Shown: positions 35,088 through 44,821, counted from the first letter of the stretch. The stretch is DNA of 64,000 nt from Corynebacterium sp. ACRPH (GCF_022347285.1 NZ_JAKRND010000006.1:85652-149651); one strand, 5' to 3'. Program-made: numbers and translations. The notes: generated by a model from the sequence alone, not told the origin.

Positions 35088-35498
35088 ATGGCCACCCAGA
35101 GTGCTTCTCAGCGCCGAAAAAACCGCAAAATTGAATACAACATATTCATGAAAGACTGCCCCAGCCGCAAACTTTTGGACAAGATCGGTAGTAAATGGGT
35201 AACTCTCGTGCTCACCACCTTGAGCGGTCGCACTTTGCGGTATTCCCAGATCAGGGAAGAGATCGCGGGAATCAGCGAGAAGATGCTAACGCAAACTCTG
35301 CGCAACCTCGAACGCGATGGACTTGCTCTGCGAGAAGTCACCGCCTCCATTCCCCCACGGGTGGATTACCGCCTCACTCCCCTTGGTGAGTCATTGGTAA
35401 CCCCTATCATGGCCTTGCGTTCCTGGGCCGAAAAGAACATGGGCGCTATCGAAGCCGCCCAGCAACGCTACGACGCTGAAGAGGCCGGCACCGTCTAA
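35088..35498 (+). CDS. HxlR (DUF24) family redox-type regulator, QorR-like
   Basis: 136 residues. The winged helix reads KDCPSRKLLDKIGSKWVTLVL, RYSQIREEIAGISEKMLTQTL and RDGLALREV. There is one cysteine in the whole protein, Cys24, at the position used for thiol-based sensing in C. glutamicum QorR and Bacillus HypR/YodB. GGAGGA lies seven bases before the ATG. The neighbour on the opposite strand is a quinone-type oxidoreductase, its probable target together with its own gene. Confidence 0.87.
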   Translation: MATQSASQRRKNRKIEYNIFMKDCPSRKLLDKIGSKWVTLVLTTLSGRTLRYSQIREEIAGISEKMLTQTLRNLERDGLALREVTASIPPRVDYRLTPLGESLVTPIMALRSWAEKNMGAIEAAQQRYDAEEAGTV

Positions 35499-35620
35499 AG
35501 AAGTCGGGTTGAGAAAGCCCACCGTCCTCCACGCTGTTACACGATCCGCAACGGTCACCTGAAGCTGCCGGTGCTAGCTGCTTCAGATGTGCGAACCACT
35601 ATTGCTCGAGACGCTGGCTG

Positions 35621-36790
35621 TTACTTCTCGCGGGAGTAAAAGGGCAGCGCTACGACCTTGTATTCGAAGCGCTTGCCGCGGATGTCTACCTCCACGGTCG
35701 CACCTTCGGCGGCCGCGCCGGAGGACACTGCGGACTTCGCAACGTACGCCAGCGCCACCGGGTGGCCCAGCGTCGGCGACAACGCACCGGAGGTCACGGC
35801 ACCGATGGCCTTCTCGCCCTCTCCTGCGAACACCTCGTATCCCCCACGGGCAGCGCGGCGGCCTTCGCCCGCCAGCCCGATAAGCACCTGCTGGGTCCCC
35901 TTTTCCTTGGCGGAGACGATGGCGTCACGACCAACGAAAGAGTCCTTCGACTTCGTCGCCGCAAGAATGCCCAGACCAGCGTCTACCGGGGTGAGCTTCA
36001 GCGACAGCTCGTTGCCGTACAGCGGCATGCCGGCCTCCAGGCGCAGAGTGTCGCGGCAGGCCAGGCCACACGGCAGGCCACCCAACTGCGCAGCCTGGTC
36101 CATAGCCTTGGTCCACACGGTCTCCGCGCCGTCGTTAGCCACGATCAGCTCGAAACCATCCTCACCGGTGTAGCCGGTGCGGGCCACCAGCACGGGCTGT
36201 CCTGCGGCAACGCCCTGGAATGCGGCGTAGTAGCCCAGGCCCTCGATGGCCTCGGCAACGGTCTCGCCCGCGCCGGATGCCTCGGGGGCGTCCACCACGT
36301 TCTCCACGATCTCCAGCATCGCCTCTGCGGCCTTCGGGCCCTGCACGGCGATCATTGAGGTCTCGTCAGACTCGTTGTTAACCTCCACGTCAAAGCCCTC
36401 GGTGCGGCCCTGCAGTGCGGAAACCACGTTGTCCACGTTGCCCGCGTTCGGCACGATCAGGAACTCGTTCTCGCCCAGGCGGTAGGTGATCAGGTCGTCG
36501 ATGATGCCGCCGGATTCGGTGCAGATCATCGAGTACTTCGCCTTGCCGACCTTCACTGCCGACAGCTTGGAAATCAGCGCGTGGTCCAGGAACTCCGCCG
36601 CCTGCGGGCCGGTCACGCGAACCTCACCCATGTGGGAGAGGTCGAATACGCCCACGGCATTGCGTACAGCGTGGTGCTCGTCCAGCTCACTGCTGTACTT
36701 CAGAGGCATGTCCCAGCCGCCGAAGTCGGTAAATCGCGCGCCCAACTTCTCGTGCACCAGGTGCAGCGCGGTCTTCTTAAGTTCGGTCAT
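35621..36790 (-). CDS. gcvT: Aminomethyltransferase (glycine cleavage T protein)
   Basis: 389 residues. T-protein landmarks: FTDFGGWDMPLKYSSELDEHHAVR, VGVFDLSHMGEV, the folate-site RTGYTGEDGFEL, and GLACRDTLRLEAGMPLYG. It releases ammonia and makes methylene-tetrahydrofolate from the aminomethyl group on GcvH. AAGGAG precedes the ATG. gcvP lies 48 bp upstream, so both are under the glycine riboswitch. Confidence 0.96.
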   Translation of the reverse strand: MTELKKTALHLVHEKLGARFTDFGGWDMPLKYSSELDEHHAVRNAVGVFDLSHMGEVRVTGPQAAEFLDHALISKLSAVKVGKAKYSMICTESGGIIDDLITYRLGENEFLIVPNAGNVDNVVSALQGRTEGFDVEVNNESDETSMIAVQGPKAAEAMLEIVENVVDAPEASGAGETVAEAIEGLGYYAAFQGVAAGQPVLVARTGYTGEDGFELIVANDGAETVWTKAMDQAAQLGGLPCGLACRDTLRLEAGMPLYGNELSLKLTPVDAGLGILAATKSKDSFVGRDAIVSAKEKGTQQVLIGLAGEGRRAARGGYEVFAGEGEKAIGAVTSGALSPTLGHPVALAYVAKSAVSSGAAAEGATVEVDIRGKRFEYKVVALPFYSREK

Positions 36791-36838
36791 GTCTTGTTCT
36801 CCTTCTTCTCTTTGTGACGCCCTTAGCCCCAGCGGACC

Positions 36839-39790
36839 CTAGTCCTCGTTAATTGCGAAGTCTTCCAGGGGCGGGCAGGTGCACACGAGATTGCGGTCGC
36901 CATAGGCGTTGTCGATACGACGCACGGGGGTGAAGTACTTGGTGTGTCGCAGGCTGGCCACCGGGTATGCGGCCTTGGCGCGACTGAAGTGACCACCAGA
37001 TACGGCTTCCTCGAAGTCGTCCCGCACAACAGAATAGGCGGTGAACGGCGCGTGGCGCAGAACGGACTGCTCGGCGGTGACCTTGCCGTCAATCACTTCC
37101 TGGATCTCCCCGTGGATGGTGATCATCGCTTCGATGAAGCGGTCCAGCTCTGCCTTGTCCTCCGACTCGGTGGGCTCCATCATCAGGGTGCCGGCGACCG
37201 GGAAGGCCAGGGTCGGGGCGTGGAAGCCGAAGTCCATCAGTCGCTTGGAGACATCCTCGGCGGTGATGCCGGAGGCCTTCGTGAGTTCACGCAGGTCCAG
37301 GATGCACTCGTGGGCGACCAGGCCGGTGTCGCCCTTGTACAGCGTCGGGTAGTAGTCCTCCAGCTTGCGGGAAACGTAGTTGGCGTTCACCAGGGCCATG
37401 CGGGAGGCCTCAGTCAGCCCCTCGTCACCCATCTGGGCGATGTAGGACCAGGTGATCGGCAGCACGCCAGCGGAGCCGTACTGCGCGCCGGAGACCGGCT
37501 GGCCGGTCTGCAGTGCAGCATCGCCATCGATAACGTCGGCGTTCGGGTCAGTGGGCAGGAACGGGATCAGGTGCTCTGCCACGCACACCGGGCCAACGCC
37601 CGGGCCGCCACCGCCGTGCGGGATGGTGAAGGTCTTGTGCAGGTTCAGGTGAGACACGTCGCCGCCGAACTCGCCCGGCTGGGCCAGGCCGACCAGGGCG
37701 TTCAGGTTAGCGCCGTCGACGTACACCTGGCCGCCGGCATCGTGAACCTTCTGGCAGACGTCGCGCACCTGCTCCTCGAACACACCGTGGGTGGAGGGGT
37801 AGGTCAGCATGATGGCGGCGGTCTGCTCGCCGTACTTCTCCAGCTTGGCCTCCAAGTCCGGCACGTCAATGGAGCCGTCCTCGGCGTTCTTCACAGCCAC
37901 GACCTTCAGGCCCGCCAGAGCCGCAGAGGCCGCGTTGGTGCCGTGCGCGGAGGCCGGGATCAGAACGATGTCGCGCTGATCATCGCCGCGGGACTGGTGG
38001 TAGCGGTGGATCGCCAACAGGCCGGCAAACTCACCCTGGGAGCCCGCGTTCGGCTGGACGGAAACCTTGGCATAGCCGGTGATCTTCGCCAGGCGCTCCT
38101 CCAGGTCCTCGATGAGCTCCAGCCAGCCCTGCGCCTGCTCGGCCGGGACGTGCGGGTGGATGCCAGCGAAGCCAGGCCAGGTGATCGGTTCCATGGAGGA
38201 AGCCGCGTTCAGCTTCATGGTGCAGGAACCCAGCGGGATCATCGTGCGATCCAGCGCCAGGTCGCGGTCGGCCAGCTTGCGCATGTAGCGCATCATCTGG
38301 GTCTCGGAAGTGATGGCGGTGAAGATCGGGTGGGTCAGGATCTCCTCATCAGCGGCGCGCAGCACGCCGGCCTCGCCCAGCGGGCCGGCGGTGACGTCGA
38401 AGCCCGCGGAGTTGACCTCACCGGCGCGGGAGCCCAGCACCTCGATCAGCTTGGCGATGTCCTCATCCGTGGTGGACTCGCCGACAGAGATTCCGACGAA
38501 GGAATCGTTAACCTGGCGCAGGTTGTAGTCTGCCTCGGCTGCTGCGCGCAGAGCCGTGGGGGCGTCACCAAGAGAAGAACCAGACACGTCAACGGTGACG
38601 GTGTCGAAGAAGGTATCGTGCGCCAGCGTCAGGCCAGCCTCGGACAGGGCAACGGCCAGCGCGGTCGCGCGGGCGTGCACGCCCTCGGCGATAGCGCGCA
38701 GACCAGCCGGGCCGTGCCAGACCGCGTAGAAACCGGCGACGACGGCCAGCAGAGCCTGGGCGGTACAGATGTTACTGGTGGCCTTGTCGCGGCGAATGTG
38801 CTGCTCACGGGTCTGCAGGGCCAGGCGGTAGGCCGGGGTGCCCTCGGCATCCACGGACACGCCCACGATGCGGCCCGGCAGCTTACGCTGCAGAGCCTCG
38901 GTGCAGGAGATGAAGCCTGCGTGCGGGCCGCCGAAGAACAGCGGCACGCCGAAGCGCTGGGCGGAGCCGACGGCGATGTCCGCGCCCTGGGAGCCCGGGG
39001 AGGTAACCAGAACCTGAGCCAGCAGGTCACAAGCGACCGTCACCAGGGCGCCGGTCTCCTTCGCCGCGGAGATCAGGCCGGACAGGTCGCGCACGCGGCC
39101 GGTAGAGCCGGGGTTGGAAAGCACCACGCCGACGAGGTTCTCGCGACCCTCGAACGCCGCGGCAGCATCTTCGCCGTCCAGGTCCACAACCTCCACCGGA
39201 ATGCCCGCAGCCTCGGCGCGCGCCAGGGTCACGGTGATGGACTGCTGGTGCAGGGAGGAATCCAACAGCACCACGCCGCCCTTCTTGGCGGCCTTCGCGT
39301 TGCCGCGAGCCATCAGCTGCACGGCCTCGGCCACAGCGGTGGCCTCGTCCAGCAGCGAAGCGCCAGCCACCGGCAGGCCGGTCAGATCCTGCACCATCGT
39401 CTGGAAGTTCAGCAGGGCTTCGAGGCGACCCTGGGAGATCTCCGGCTGGTAGGGGGTGTAGGCGGTGTACCAGCCCGGGTTTTCCACCACGTTGCGGCGG
39501 ATCACGGCCGGGGTGATCGTGTCGAAGTAACCATTGCCGATCAGCTGCTGCTTCTGCACGTTCTTGTCAGCGTAAGCACGCAGGGCGGCCAGGGTATCCG
39601 TCTCGTCCAGCGCCTCCGGCAGGCCGATCGGGCCAGCCTGGCGGATGGACTTCGGAAGGGCATCGTCGGCCAGCGCGACGGAAGATTCATAGCCCAGGTA
39701 ATCGAGGATCTCCTGGGTATCGGCCTGGTTCGGGCCGATGTGGCGCTGAACGAAGGGGGCTGAGTTACGGCGAGTAGCTGCAGAAGACAT
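36839..39790 (-). CDS. gcvP: Glycine dehydrogenase (decarboxylating), P protein
   Basis: About 983 residues from the ATG at 39790; a GTG at 39823 with a GGAGGG some bases further up is a real alternative. Both halves of the fused P protein are present. The PLP lysine is in LNLHKTFTIPHGGGGPGVGP, and the C-terminal half also has GSCTMKLNAASSMEPITWP and SAHGTNAASAAL. It decarboxylates glycine and loads the aminomethyl group on GcvH. Expression should be set by the tandem glycine riboswitch directly upstream. Confidence 0.96.
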   Translation of the reverse strand: MSSAATRRNSAPFVQRHIGPNQADTQEILDYLGYESSVALADDALPKSIRQAGPIGLPEALDETDTLAALRAYADKNVQKQQLIGNGYFDTITPAVIRRNVVENPGWYTAYTPYQPEISQGRLEALLNFQTMVQDLTGLPVAGASLLDEATAVAEAVQLMARGNAKAAKKGGVVLLDSSLHQQSITVTLARAEAAGIPVEVVDLDGEDAAAAFEGRENLVGVVLSNPGSTGRVRDLSGLISAAKETGALVTVACDLLAQVLVTSPGSQGADIAVGSAQRFGVPLFFGGPHAGFISCTEALQRKLPGRIVGVSVDAEGTPAYRLALQTREQHIRRDKATSNICTAQALLAVVAGFYAVWHGPAGLRAIAEGVHARATALAVALSEAGLTLAHDTFFDTVTVDVSGSSLGDAPTALRAAAEADYNLRQVNDSFVGISVGESTTDEDIAKLIEVLGSRAGEVNSAGFDVTAGPLGEAGVLRAADEEILTHPIFTAITSETQMMRYMRKLADRDLALDRTMIPLGSCTMKLNAASSMEPITWPGFAGIHPHVPAEQAQGWLELIEDLEERLAKITGYAKVSVQPNAGSQGEFAGLLAIHRYHQSRGDDQRDIVLIPASAHGTNAASAALAGLKVVAVKNAEDGSIDVPDLEAKLEKYGEQTAAIMLTYPSTHGVFEEQVRDVCQKVHDAGGQVYVDGANLNALVGLAQPGEFGGDVSHLNLHKTFTIPHGGGGPGVGPVCVAEHLIPFLPTDPNADVIDGDAALQTGQPVSGAQYGSAGVLPITWSYIAQMGDEGLTEASRMALVNANYVSRKLEDYYPTLYKGDTGLVAHECILDLRELTKASGITAEDVSKRLMDFGFHAPTLAFPVAGTLMMEPTESEDKAELDRFIEAMITIHGEIQEVIDGKVTAEQSVLRHAPFTAYSVVRDDFEEAVSGGHFSRAKAAYPVASLRHTKYFTPVRRIDNAYGDRNLVCTCPPLEDFAINED

Positions 39791-39840
39791 GGCTTTATAG
39801 GGACTTTCCGGTCGTAAGTGCACGGTCGTTAAAAGGAGCC

Positions 39841-40038
39841 CTCCCCACTCTGTCGCTTGTGCCTGAGAGCTTCACCCGGTCTACCCGGCTTTTCTCCTTC
39901 GGCGCCCGCGTGCACACGACTGCGCGCAGGTCTTTCCAGAGTTGCCTCACTGTGACGGTACTTGGGGCCTGAGAGTGTCCCGGGGAGGAATTGCTCCGTC
40001 GGCGGCCGGCGCGTGACGAGCGCCGAGCCTCTCCCACC
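39841..40038 (-). ncRNA. Tandem glycine riboswitch upstream of gcvP
   Basis: In the leftward transcript the conserved GGGAGAGGC opens the first aptamer, with CGCCGACGGAGCAA, ACTCTCAGGC and AACTCTGGA following. The second aptamer has GCGCCGAAGGAG, then CTCTCAGGCAC and a closing ACAGAGTGGGGAG. The CTCTCAGGC core occurs twice, 106 nt apart (reading GCCTGAGAG at 39861 and 39967 on the + strand). This is the two-aptamer form that usually activates glycine cleavage genes when glycine is high. No clear terminator was seen, so control may be at translation of gcvP. Confidence 0.93.
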
Positions 40039-40193
40039 ACAGCTAAAAGCGGCAAAAACGTATGCAGTTTTCTCCCACATCATAGCCGTAGTGCGACGGA
40101 TCACTAAAGAATCCCGCAGAATCCCGCCAGCGCGAATCCTGCCTGCGAAAAATCCCATTCCGTCCGCACGCCCCCGCCCCAGCAGTCAAAATA

Positions 40194-41114
40194 ATGAGCA
40201 TGGCAAAACTTTCTAGCATTCTCCCCTTCCCCTCCCGCCCGCTCCCCGCCGTCAAAGGCGGAGTGGCCATAGTCACCGGCGCCTCCTCCGGCATCGGCCG
40301 CGCAACCGTAGCCGCCCTCGCGGAGCTCAAGAACGCCGCAACTACCGGCGGCCCAAGCAGCGCCAGCGCCGCCGCGGGAACTTACGTCCCCGACCGCATC
40401 ATCGGCACCAGCCGCAACCCCGACAACATCACCGACCCCGTCGACGGGGTGGAATACCTCCCCCTCGACCTCGAAGACCCCGCCAGCATCGACGAGTTCG
40501 CCACCCGCGCCCTCGCCCTCGGCCCGCCGACCGCACTGGTCAACAACGCGGGCGAAAGCCAATCGGGACCGCTGGAGGAGCTCCCCGACGATGCCCTGCA
40601 CCGTCTGTTTGAGATCAACGTTCTGGGACAAGTAGGCGTCACAAAGAGAATCCTTCCGACAATGCGACAACAAGGGGCCGGGCGCATCGTGATGGTCGGC
40701 TCCATGCTGGGCAGCTTCCCGCTGGCCTACCGCAGCAGCTACGTCGCCTCGAAGGCCGCGATCAAGGGATTCGCCTTCGCCGCCCGGCGCGAGGTCCAGC
40801 CCTTCGGCGTGGGCATATCCGTGGTGGAACCCGGCTCCATCAACACCGGGCTTTCCACGCGGCGTACGAAGTACGTGGACTTGCAGGGACCCTACGGCGC
40901 GGAGTTCACCACCATGCTGACGAACCTGGATAACAACGAGGCCAACGGCATCTCCGCCGAGCGCGTAGCCGAGGAAATTTTGAAACCCATCACCGCCACC
41001 CGCCCCAAGCCGCTGTACGCGACCGGCTCGATGGCGCCGGTGGTCTTCCCGCTCTCGCGCGTGCTGCCGACCGCGACGATGCACTGGCTGATCAACCGGA
41101 AGCATGGGCTATAG
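40194..41114 (+). CDS. Short-chain dehydrogenase/reductase
   Basis: 306 residues. SDR motifs: VTGASSGIGRA, LVNNAGESQSG, MVGSMLG for the catalytic Ser region, and SSYVASKAAIKGF for Tyr/Lys, then VEPGSINTG. It belongs to the group that acts on hydrophobic hydroxyl compounds, but the substrate is unknown. It is divergent from the gcvP riboswitch region. An Ala/Ser-rich insert follows the first helix (NAATTGGPSSASAAAG). Confidence 0.83.
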   Translation: MSMAKLSSILPFPSRPLPAVKGGVAIVTGASSGIGRATVAALAELKNAATTGGPSSASAAAGTYVPDRIIGTSRNPDNITDPVDGVEYLPLDLEDPASIDEFATRALALGPPTALVNNAGESQSGPLEELPDDALHRLFEINVLGQVGVTKRILPTMRQQGAGRIVMVGSMLGSFPLAYRSSYVASKAAIKGFAFAARREVQPFGVGISVVEPGSINTGLSTRRTKYVDLQGPYGAEFTTMLTNLDNNEANGISAERVAEEILKPITATRPKPLYATGSMAPVVFPLSRVLPTATMHWLINRKHGL

Positions 41115-41154
41115 ACGCACGCCGACCAGCCAGCCCCGGTATCCCCGGCGCCAA

Positions 41155-41613
41155 TTAAGTCCGGAAGCTCTTGTCCCAGACGTCCTCCACGGGCTCGTCG
41201 TCACGCAGGAAAAGCTCATCGTCGACGTCGCGACCCCGGCGGGTAGACCAATCGTCCCACGGCGCGGCGAACAGCGCCAACACCGCCGCACCGACGATCC
41301 CCATGATCATCAGCATCCCCGCAACAACAACCAGCCACAACTGCGAATTCACATAAAAAACCATCGCCAGCAGCGCCGTCCCGACCAGCCCGATGCTGCT
41401 CATCAGCGTGTACAGGCGGTTCACGGGGTGCCGCCGGTGCCCATAACTATTGCGCTGCGTGGCCACCAGCGGCCACACCTGAAGCACAGCCAGCACCACA
41501 AAATAAACCCCGGCGATGCTCTGCAGCTGCTGCGGTGTGAAAATCTCCACCACCCGCGACAGCGCCAGAATCATGCCGACCACCGACATGATGCTGAAGA
41601 TCCTCCGCGTCAT
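41155..41613 (-). CDS. Small four-helix membrane protein
   Basis: 152 residues with four hydrophobic segments: ISIMSVVGMILALSRVVEI-like start, VYFVVLAVLQVWPLV, LVGTALLAMVFYV and LVVVAGMLMIMGIVGAAVLALF. The C-terminus is charged (DDWSTRRGRDVDDELFLRDDE). The function is unknown. It is last in an operon with a sulfurtransferase-like and an EIIA-like protein. Confidence 0.65.
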   Translation of the reverse strand: MTRRIFSIMSVVGMILALSRVVEIFTPQQLQSIAGVYFVVLAVLQVWPLVATQRNSYGHRRHPVNRLYTLMSSIGLVGTALLAMVFYVNSQLWLVVVAGMLMIMGIVGAAVLALFAAPWDDWSTRRGRDVDDELFLRDDEPVEDVWDKSFRT

Positions 41614-41629
41614 TGCCCACGCACCCCCT

Positions 41630-42229
41630 TTACACCCAGAACAGGTTGTCGCCGCCCATCACAGGCTCGCCGGAGAACACGTCTAGCTTTATTTCTGACG
41701 CCCTCATCTGCAACCCCAACACCATCACCACCGGATCGAACCCCATCCGGCCCAACTCCCGGGGAGCGTACGTGCACACGGGAGTTCCCTGACGCACCAG
41801 GTCGCCCTCCTGGACGTGCACGTCGAATCCCTGGCCGTTAAGTCGCCCAGTATCCACCCCCAACTGCATGAAGATCGACGGCTGGTCGGCCAGCATCTCC
41901 GCGTGAAAGTCGTCGGCGTGGGCGCCGGGCTCCTGGGGCAAGCCTCCAGGCGCGGGCTGCGTCTGGATCACAAACATGTTCGGCGCCACGCGCTTCATCA
42001 CTCCCCCGATGGGCGCGAGGATCTGCACAACCTCCACGCCCGCATCGGGGATCACTGCCACACCGGCGCCGATGGTGCCGGTGGCGAGGATCGGGTCGGG
42101 GACGGAATCGAGGCTAACGGCTGTCCCCGCCAGCGGGGTCACAACGGAAAACTTCGCAGAGGAGTTCTGCGCAGCCACTTCGCGCTGCTGGCCAGGCCTA
42201 CGGGGATCCAGGGAGAAGTTGGGATCCAT
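41630..42229 (-). CDS. PTS EIIA(Glc)-like protein lacking the phospho-histidine
   Basis: 199 residues resembling the glucose-type EIIA domain: VTPLAGTAVSLDSVPDPILATGTIGAGVAVIPD, LAPIGGVMKRV, and GVDTGRLNGQGFDVHVQEGDLVRQGTPV (read in parts). In real EIIA the phosphorylated His sits in VHIGLDT; here the matching residue is Gln122 (FMQLGVDT), and the second His is Asn84. About 25 extra residues (91-116) are inserted. It probably cannot carry phosphate and may be a regulatory or structural relic. It lies 11 bp after the sulfurtransferase gene. Confidence 0.75.
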   Translation of the reverse strand: MDPNFSLDPRRPGQQREVAAQNSSAKFSVVTPLAGTAVSLDSVPDPILATGTIGAGVAVIPDAGVEVVQILAPIGGVMKRVAPNMFVIQTQPAPGGLPQEPGAHADDFHAEMLADQPSIFMQLGVDTGRLNGQGFDVHVQEGDLVRQGTPVCTYAPRELGRMGFDPVVMVLGLQMRASEIKLDVFSGEPVMGGDNLFWV

Positions 42230-42240
42230 ACTCCCGCAGT

Positions 42241-43128
42241 TTAGTCGCGCTCAATGGGGCGCGAGGCGGAAGCGGACCATTGAGACCAACCTCCCACAAA
42301 GTTCTTCGCGCCCGGCAGGCCCGCGTACTCCATCGCAGCGATAAACAGCGAGGAGTGCAGACCAGAGCCGGAGTACACGCACACGTCGTCACCGCTGGTC
42401 ACACCATTATCGGCGAGGATCTGCCGGATCTCCTCCGGAGTTTTCACGCGGCCGCTGGCGCTGCTGTCGCGCTCGCTGTGGTTGTTGAAGAGCTCCTTGA
42501 CCGGAATGTTGATCGCCCCGGGGATGCGGCCCGCCTGGTGGTCGAAGCGTTCCTTTCTGCCGGAATAGCGGGAGGGCTCGCGGGCATCCACCAGGATGCG
42601 CTCCTCGCGCCACTGCTCCACTTCCTCGAGGTCGAGGGTCGGCATGCTGCCCGGGCGGACCTCTACGTCGCCGCGGCCGCGCAGTGCCCCGATACCGCCG
42701 GCAACGTCGCCGCCCGCGGCCTCCCAAGACTTAGTACCGCCGTCCAGGATGCGGACATTCTGCACACCAGCCCAACGGAAAATGAACCATGCGCGAGCCG
42801 CATAGAGGTTGGCGCCGGCGTCATAAATATAAACAGGGCGACCATCCGTAATGCCCCAATCGTCGAAGCTTTTCTGCAGGCGCTCCGGCTCGGGTAGGGG
42901 GTTGCGCCCCTTGCGGCGGGACGGGATAGAAGCCAGATGCATCAGGGGGTTACAGAACATGGCACCGGGGATGTGCTGCCCCACGTATGCCTCCCAGGCG
43001 CTGTTTTCGGTGCGCGCCCAGTGCGAGTCGATCACGGTCATGCGTTCGCCCCGCTGGAAAGCCTCCAGCATCTCCTCACCGGAGACGAAGGGGCTGGCGG
43101 GCTGCTGTTGGGCAGAAGAGTTGCTCAT
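42241..43128 (-). CDS. Sulfurtransferase-like protein (two rhodanese domains), active-site Cys replaced
   Basis: 295 residues with two rhodanese domains, as in thiosulfate/3-mercaptopyruvate sulfurtransferases: domain 1 with IDSHWA, HIPGAMF and IYDAGANLYAARAWF, domain 2 with LVDAREPSRYSG, AGRIPGAINIPV and VYSGSGLHSSLF. In active enzymes the last motif reads CGSG; here the residue before GSG is Ser253, with Cys250 three places earlier. Activity is therefore doubtful. A sulfurtransferase gene (sseA) occupies a similar place in the C. glutamicum gene order as I remember it. First gene of a three-gene operon. Confidence 0.82.
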   Translation of the reverse strand: MSNSSAQQQPASPFVSGEEMLEAFQRGERMTVIDSHWARTENSAWEAYVGQHIPGAMFCNPLMHLASIPSRRKGRNPLPEPERLQKSFDDWGITDGRPVYIYDAGANLYAARAWFIFRWAGVQNVRILDGGTKSWEAAGGDVAGGIGALRGRGDVEVRPGSMPTLDLEEVEQWREERILVDAREPSRYSGRKERFDHQAGRIPGAINIPVKELFNNHSERDSSASGRVKTPEEIRQILADNGVTSGDDVCVYSGSGLHSSLFIAAMEYAGLPGAKNFVGGWSQWSASASRPIERD

Positions 43129-43191
43129 AGTTGCTTAGTGTAGAACCTCGCGCCCGCCGATGTTGCGCACGCGCGACCACCGCGGCGCACG

Positions 43192-44539
43192 CTATCCCGC
43201 CGCGGCCGCCTTGCCGGAGCGTTTCCCCTTGCCCGGGCGTTTGCCTGTTCTCTCTGGGAACCAGCCCCGCACTGCAGCGAAGATAATAATGCCCACCGCG
43301 GCGACTGTCGCTATACCTCCGATACCCCAGGTAAGACCGGCTATCACCGCGATCGGGGCGAGGATGTTCATGCCAATTTCGATCGGTGCATAGCCCACGT
43401 AGGCAATGCCGTACTCGTTCATCGTGCCGGACTTCAAATCCGGGTCCACAATCTTCAGCAGCGCAATACCGGTAGCCACAGCAGCGGTGGCCCAGCCCCA
43501 GCCGAAAATGCCACGCTCCAGCCACTCATCGCCGAAGAACACCGGCGCAATAACGAAGAAGAACAGGCAGCAGTACGCAATGCCCAGCACGAACAGGATC
43601 GCCAGCGGAACCAGGTAGCTCGCCACCGCGTCCGGCTTAATGGAGGCGATACCGAAGGCGATCATGAAGTCCGTCGACGCGCCCGAGATCGACTTCACCG
43701 TCTGCTGGTCCAGGTACTTCGGCCGCTTGATGACGTGCAGGAAGACCTTGCCACCAATGCCCACCACGAAGGCCAGGGCAAACAGCGGCACCGATACTGC
43801 CGGGAAGAAGTGGCCGATGATCTGCTGCGCAATGTAGGCGAACATCACGGTCACGGCAATGAAGCCGGCGTGCAGGGCCAGCGGCTCAATCGACGATGGG
43901 TTCGTGGTGGCCTTACCAATGGAGGGCTGCTTAGCTTCGTCCTCGATCTGGCCCGAGCGCAGCTCCCACGGCAGCTCCTCCGGCAGGGTGGAGGTTCGAC
44001 CGGTGCGGATACCCCAATTCGCGAAGATAATTCCACCAATGATCGCGGCCAGCGTGCCGACGGTCGCTGAGGTGAAGCCCCAAGGACATGGCGGCCTCCG
44101 CACCAATATCCCCAAACGCGCCACCAACGGCCGCGGCAGTGCCGAACCCACCGACGAAACCGACAGGCAGCATCATGCCGAACCACTCTGGAGTATCGAA
44201 AACCGGTGCGAAAACCAGCAGGCCAAGCAGCATAAAGATGCCCCACTGGCCGAGGAACATGGAGGTGGAAAAGCCCCACATGTTCTTCGCCTTCGAGGCA
44301 TCGTTGGAGGCGAAAGTCATGCTGTACGGCATGGAGGCGAACACCACGGCGATCAGCAGAGTGGAGTAATCGCCCAGTACGCCGGAGAACGGCAGCAGGC
44401 CCAGCACCTCCGGCCCGAAGAGCAGCGCGAGCAGACCCGCGGTGATCGGCGCGGGGATCAGCAGGTTGCGGAACCATTCGAAGTGGCGCCTCATGAACGT
44501 GCCGATGATCAGCAATACCGAAATTATGCCGACATCCAT
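43192..44539 (-). pseudogene. GltS-type sodium/glutamate symporter, frameshifted
   Basis: Two overlapping frames together give one GltS-like transporter of about 448 residues. The first frame (44539 to about 44080) reads through helices such as IPAPITAGLLALLFGPEVL and LPVGFVGGFGTAAAVGG to AAMSLG; the rest continues in the next frame from GFTSATVGTLAAIIGG to the C-terminus. The break is at a run of four C (44078-44081, + strand): three would restore the frame. The ribosome site GAGGGAG precedes an ATC codon at 44566 in the position where related proteins seem to start (DFTVFDLLMDVG), so the original start may also be lost. A sequencing error at the run cannot be excluded. Confidence 0.75.
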
Positions 44540-44821
44540 CAGCAGGTCAAAGACCGTAAAGTCGATGGAGGCTCCCTCTTCTATTCTCTATTTACTCTCT
44601 TTGTGCTGTGTGCGCTCCGTTGCTCTGGGTATTTTATCGCACCTTCTTATTGACACCTGCGTTTCCCGGACAAACATACTCAGCATCGGTTAAGTTCAAA
44701 CTGTGCAGCGTACTGCACGCTGGGGAACATTTCGCCAAGGGGCGACATTCCATACCCCGGATGCCTAATGAGGCATTTCAGCACGCCACCAGCCACGAAC
44801 GAGAGAAAGAGACTGCCCCAC

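Noticed and set aside
36944..39763. A 939-codon open frame antisense to gcvP
   Set aside because: It mirrors the codon bias of gcvP (GC-rich third positions) and its translation has no domain; gcvP itself is certain.
44703..44718. GTGCAG-CGTA-CTGCAC palindrome as a specific operator
   Set aside because: Short, and no regulator can be linked to it.
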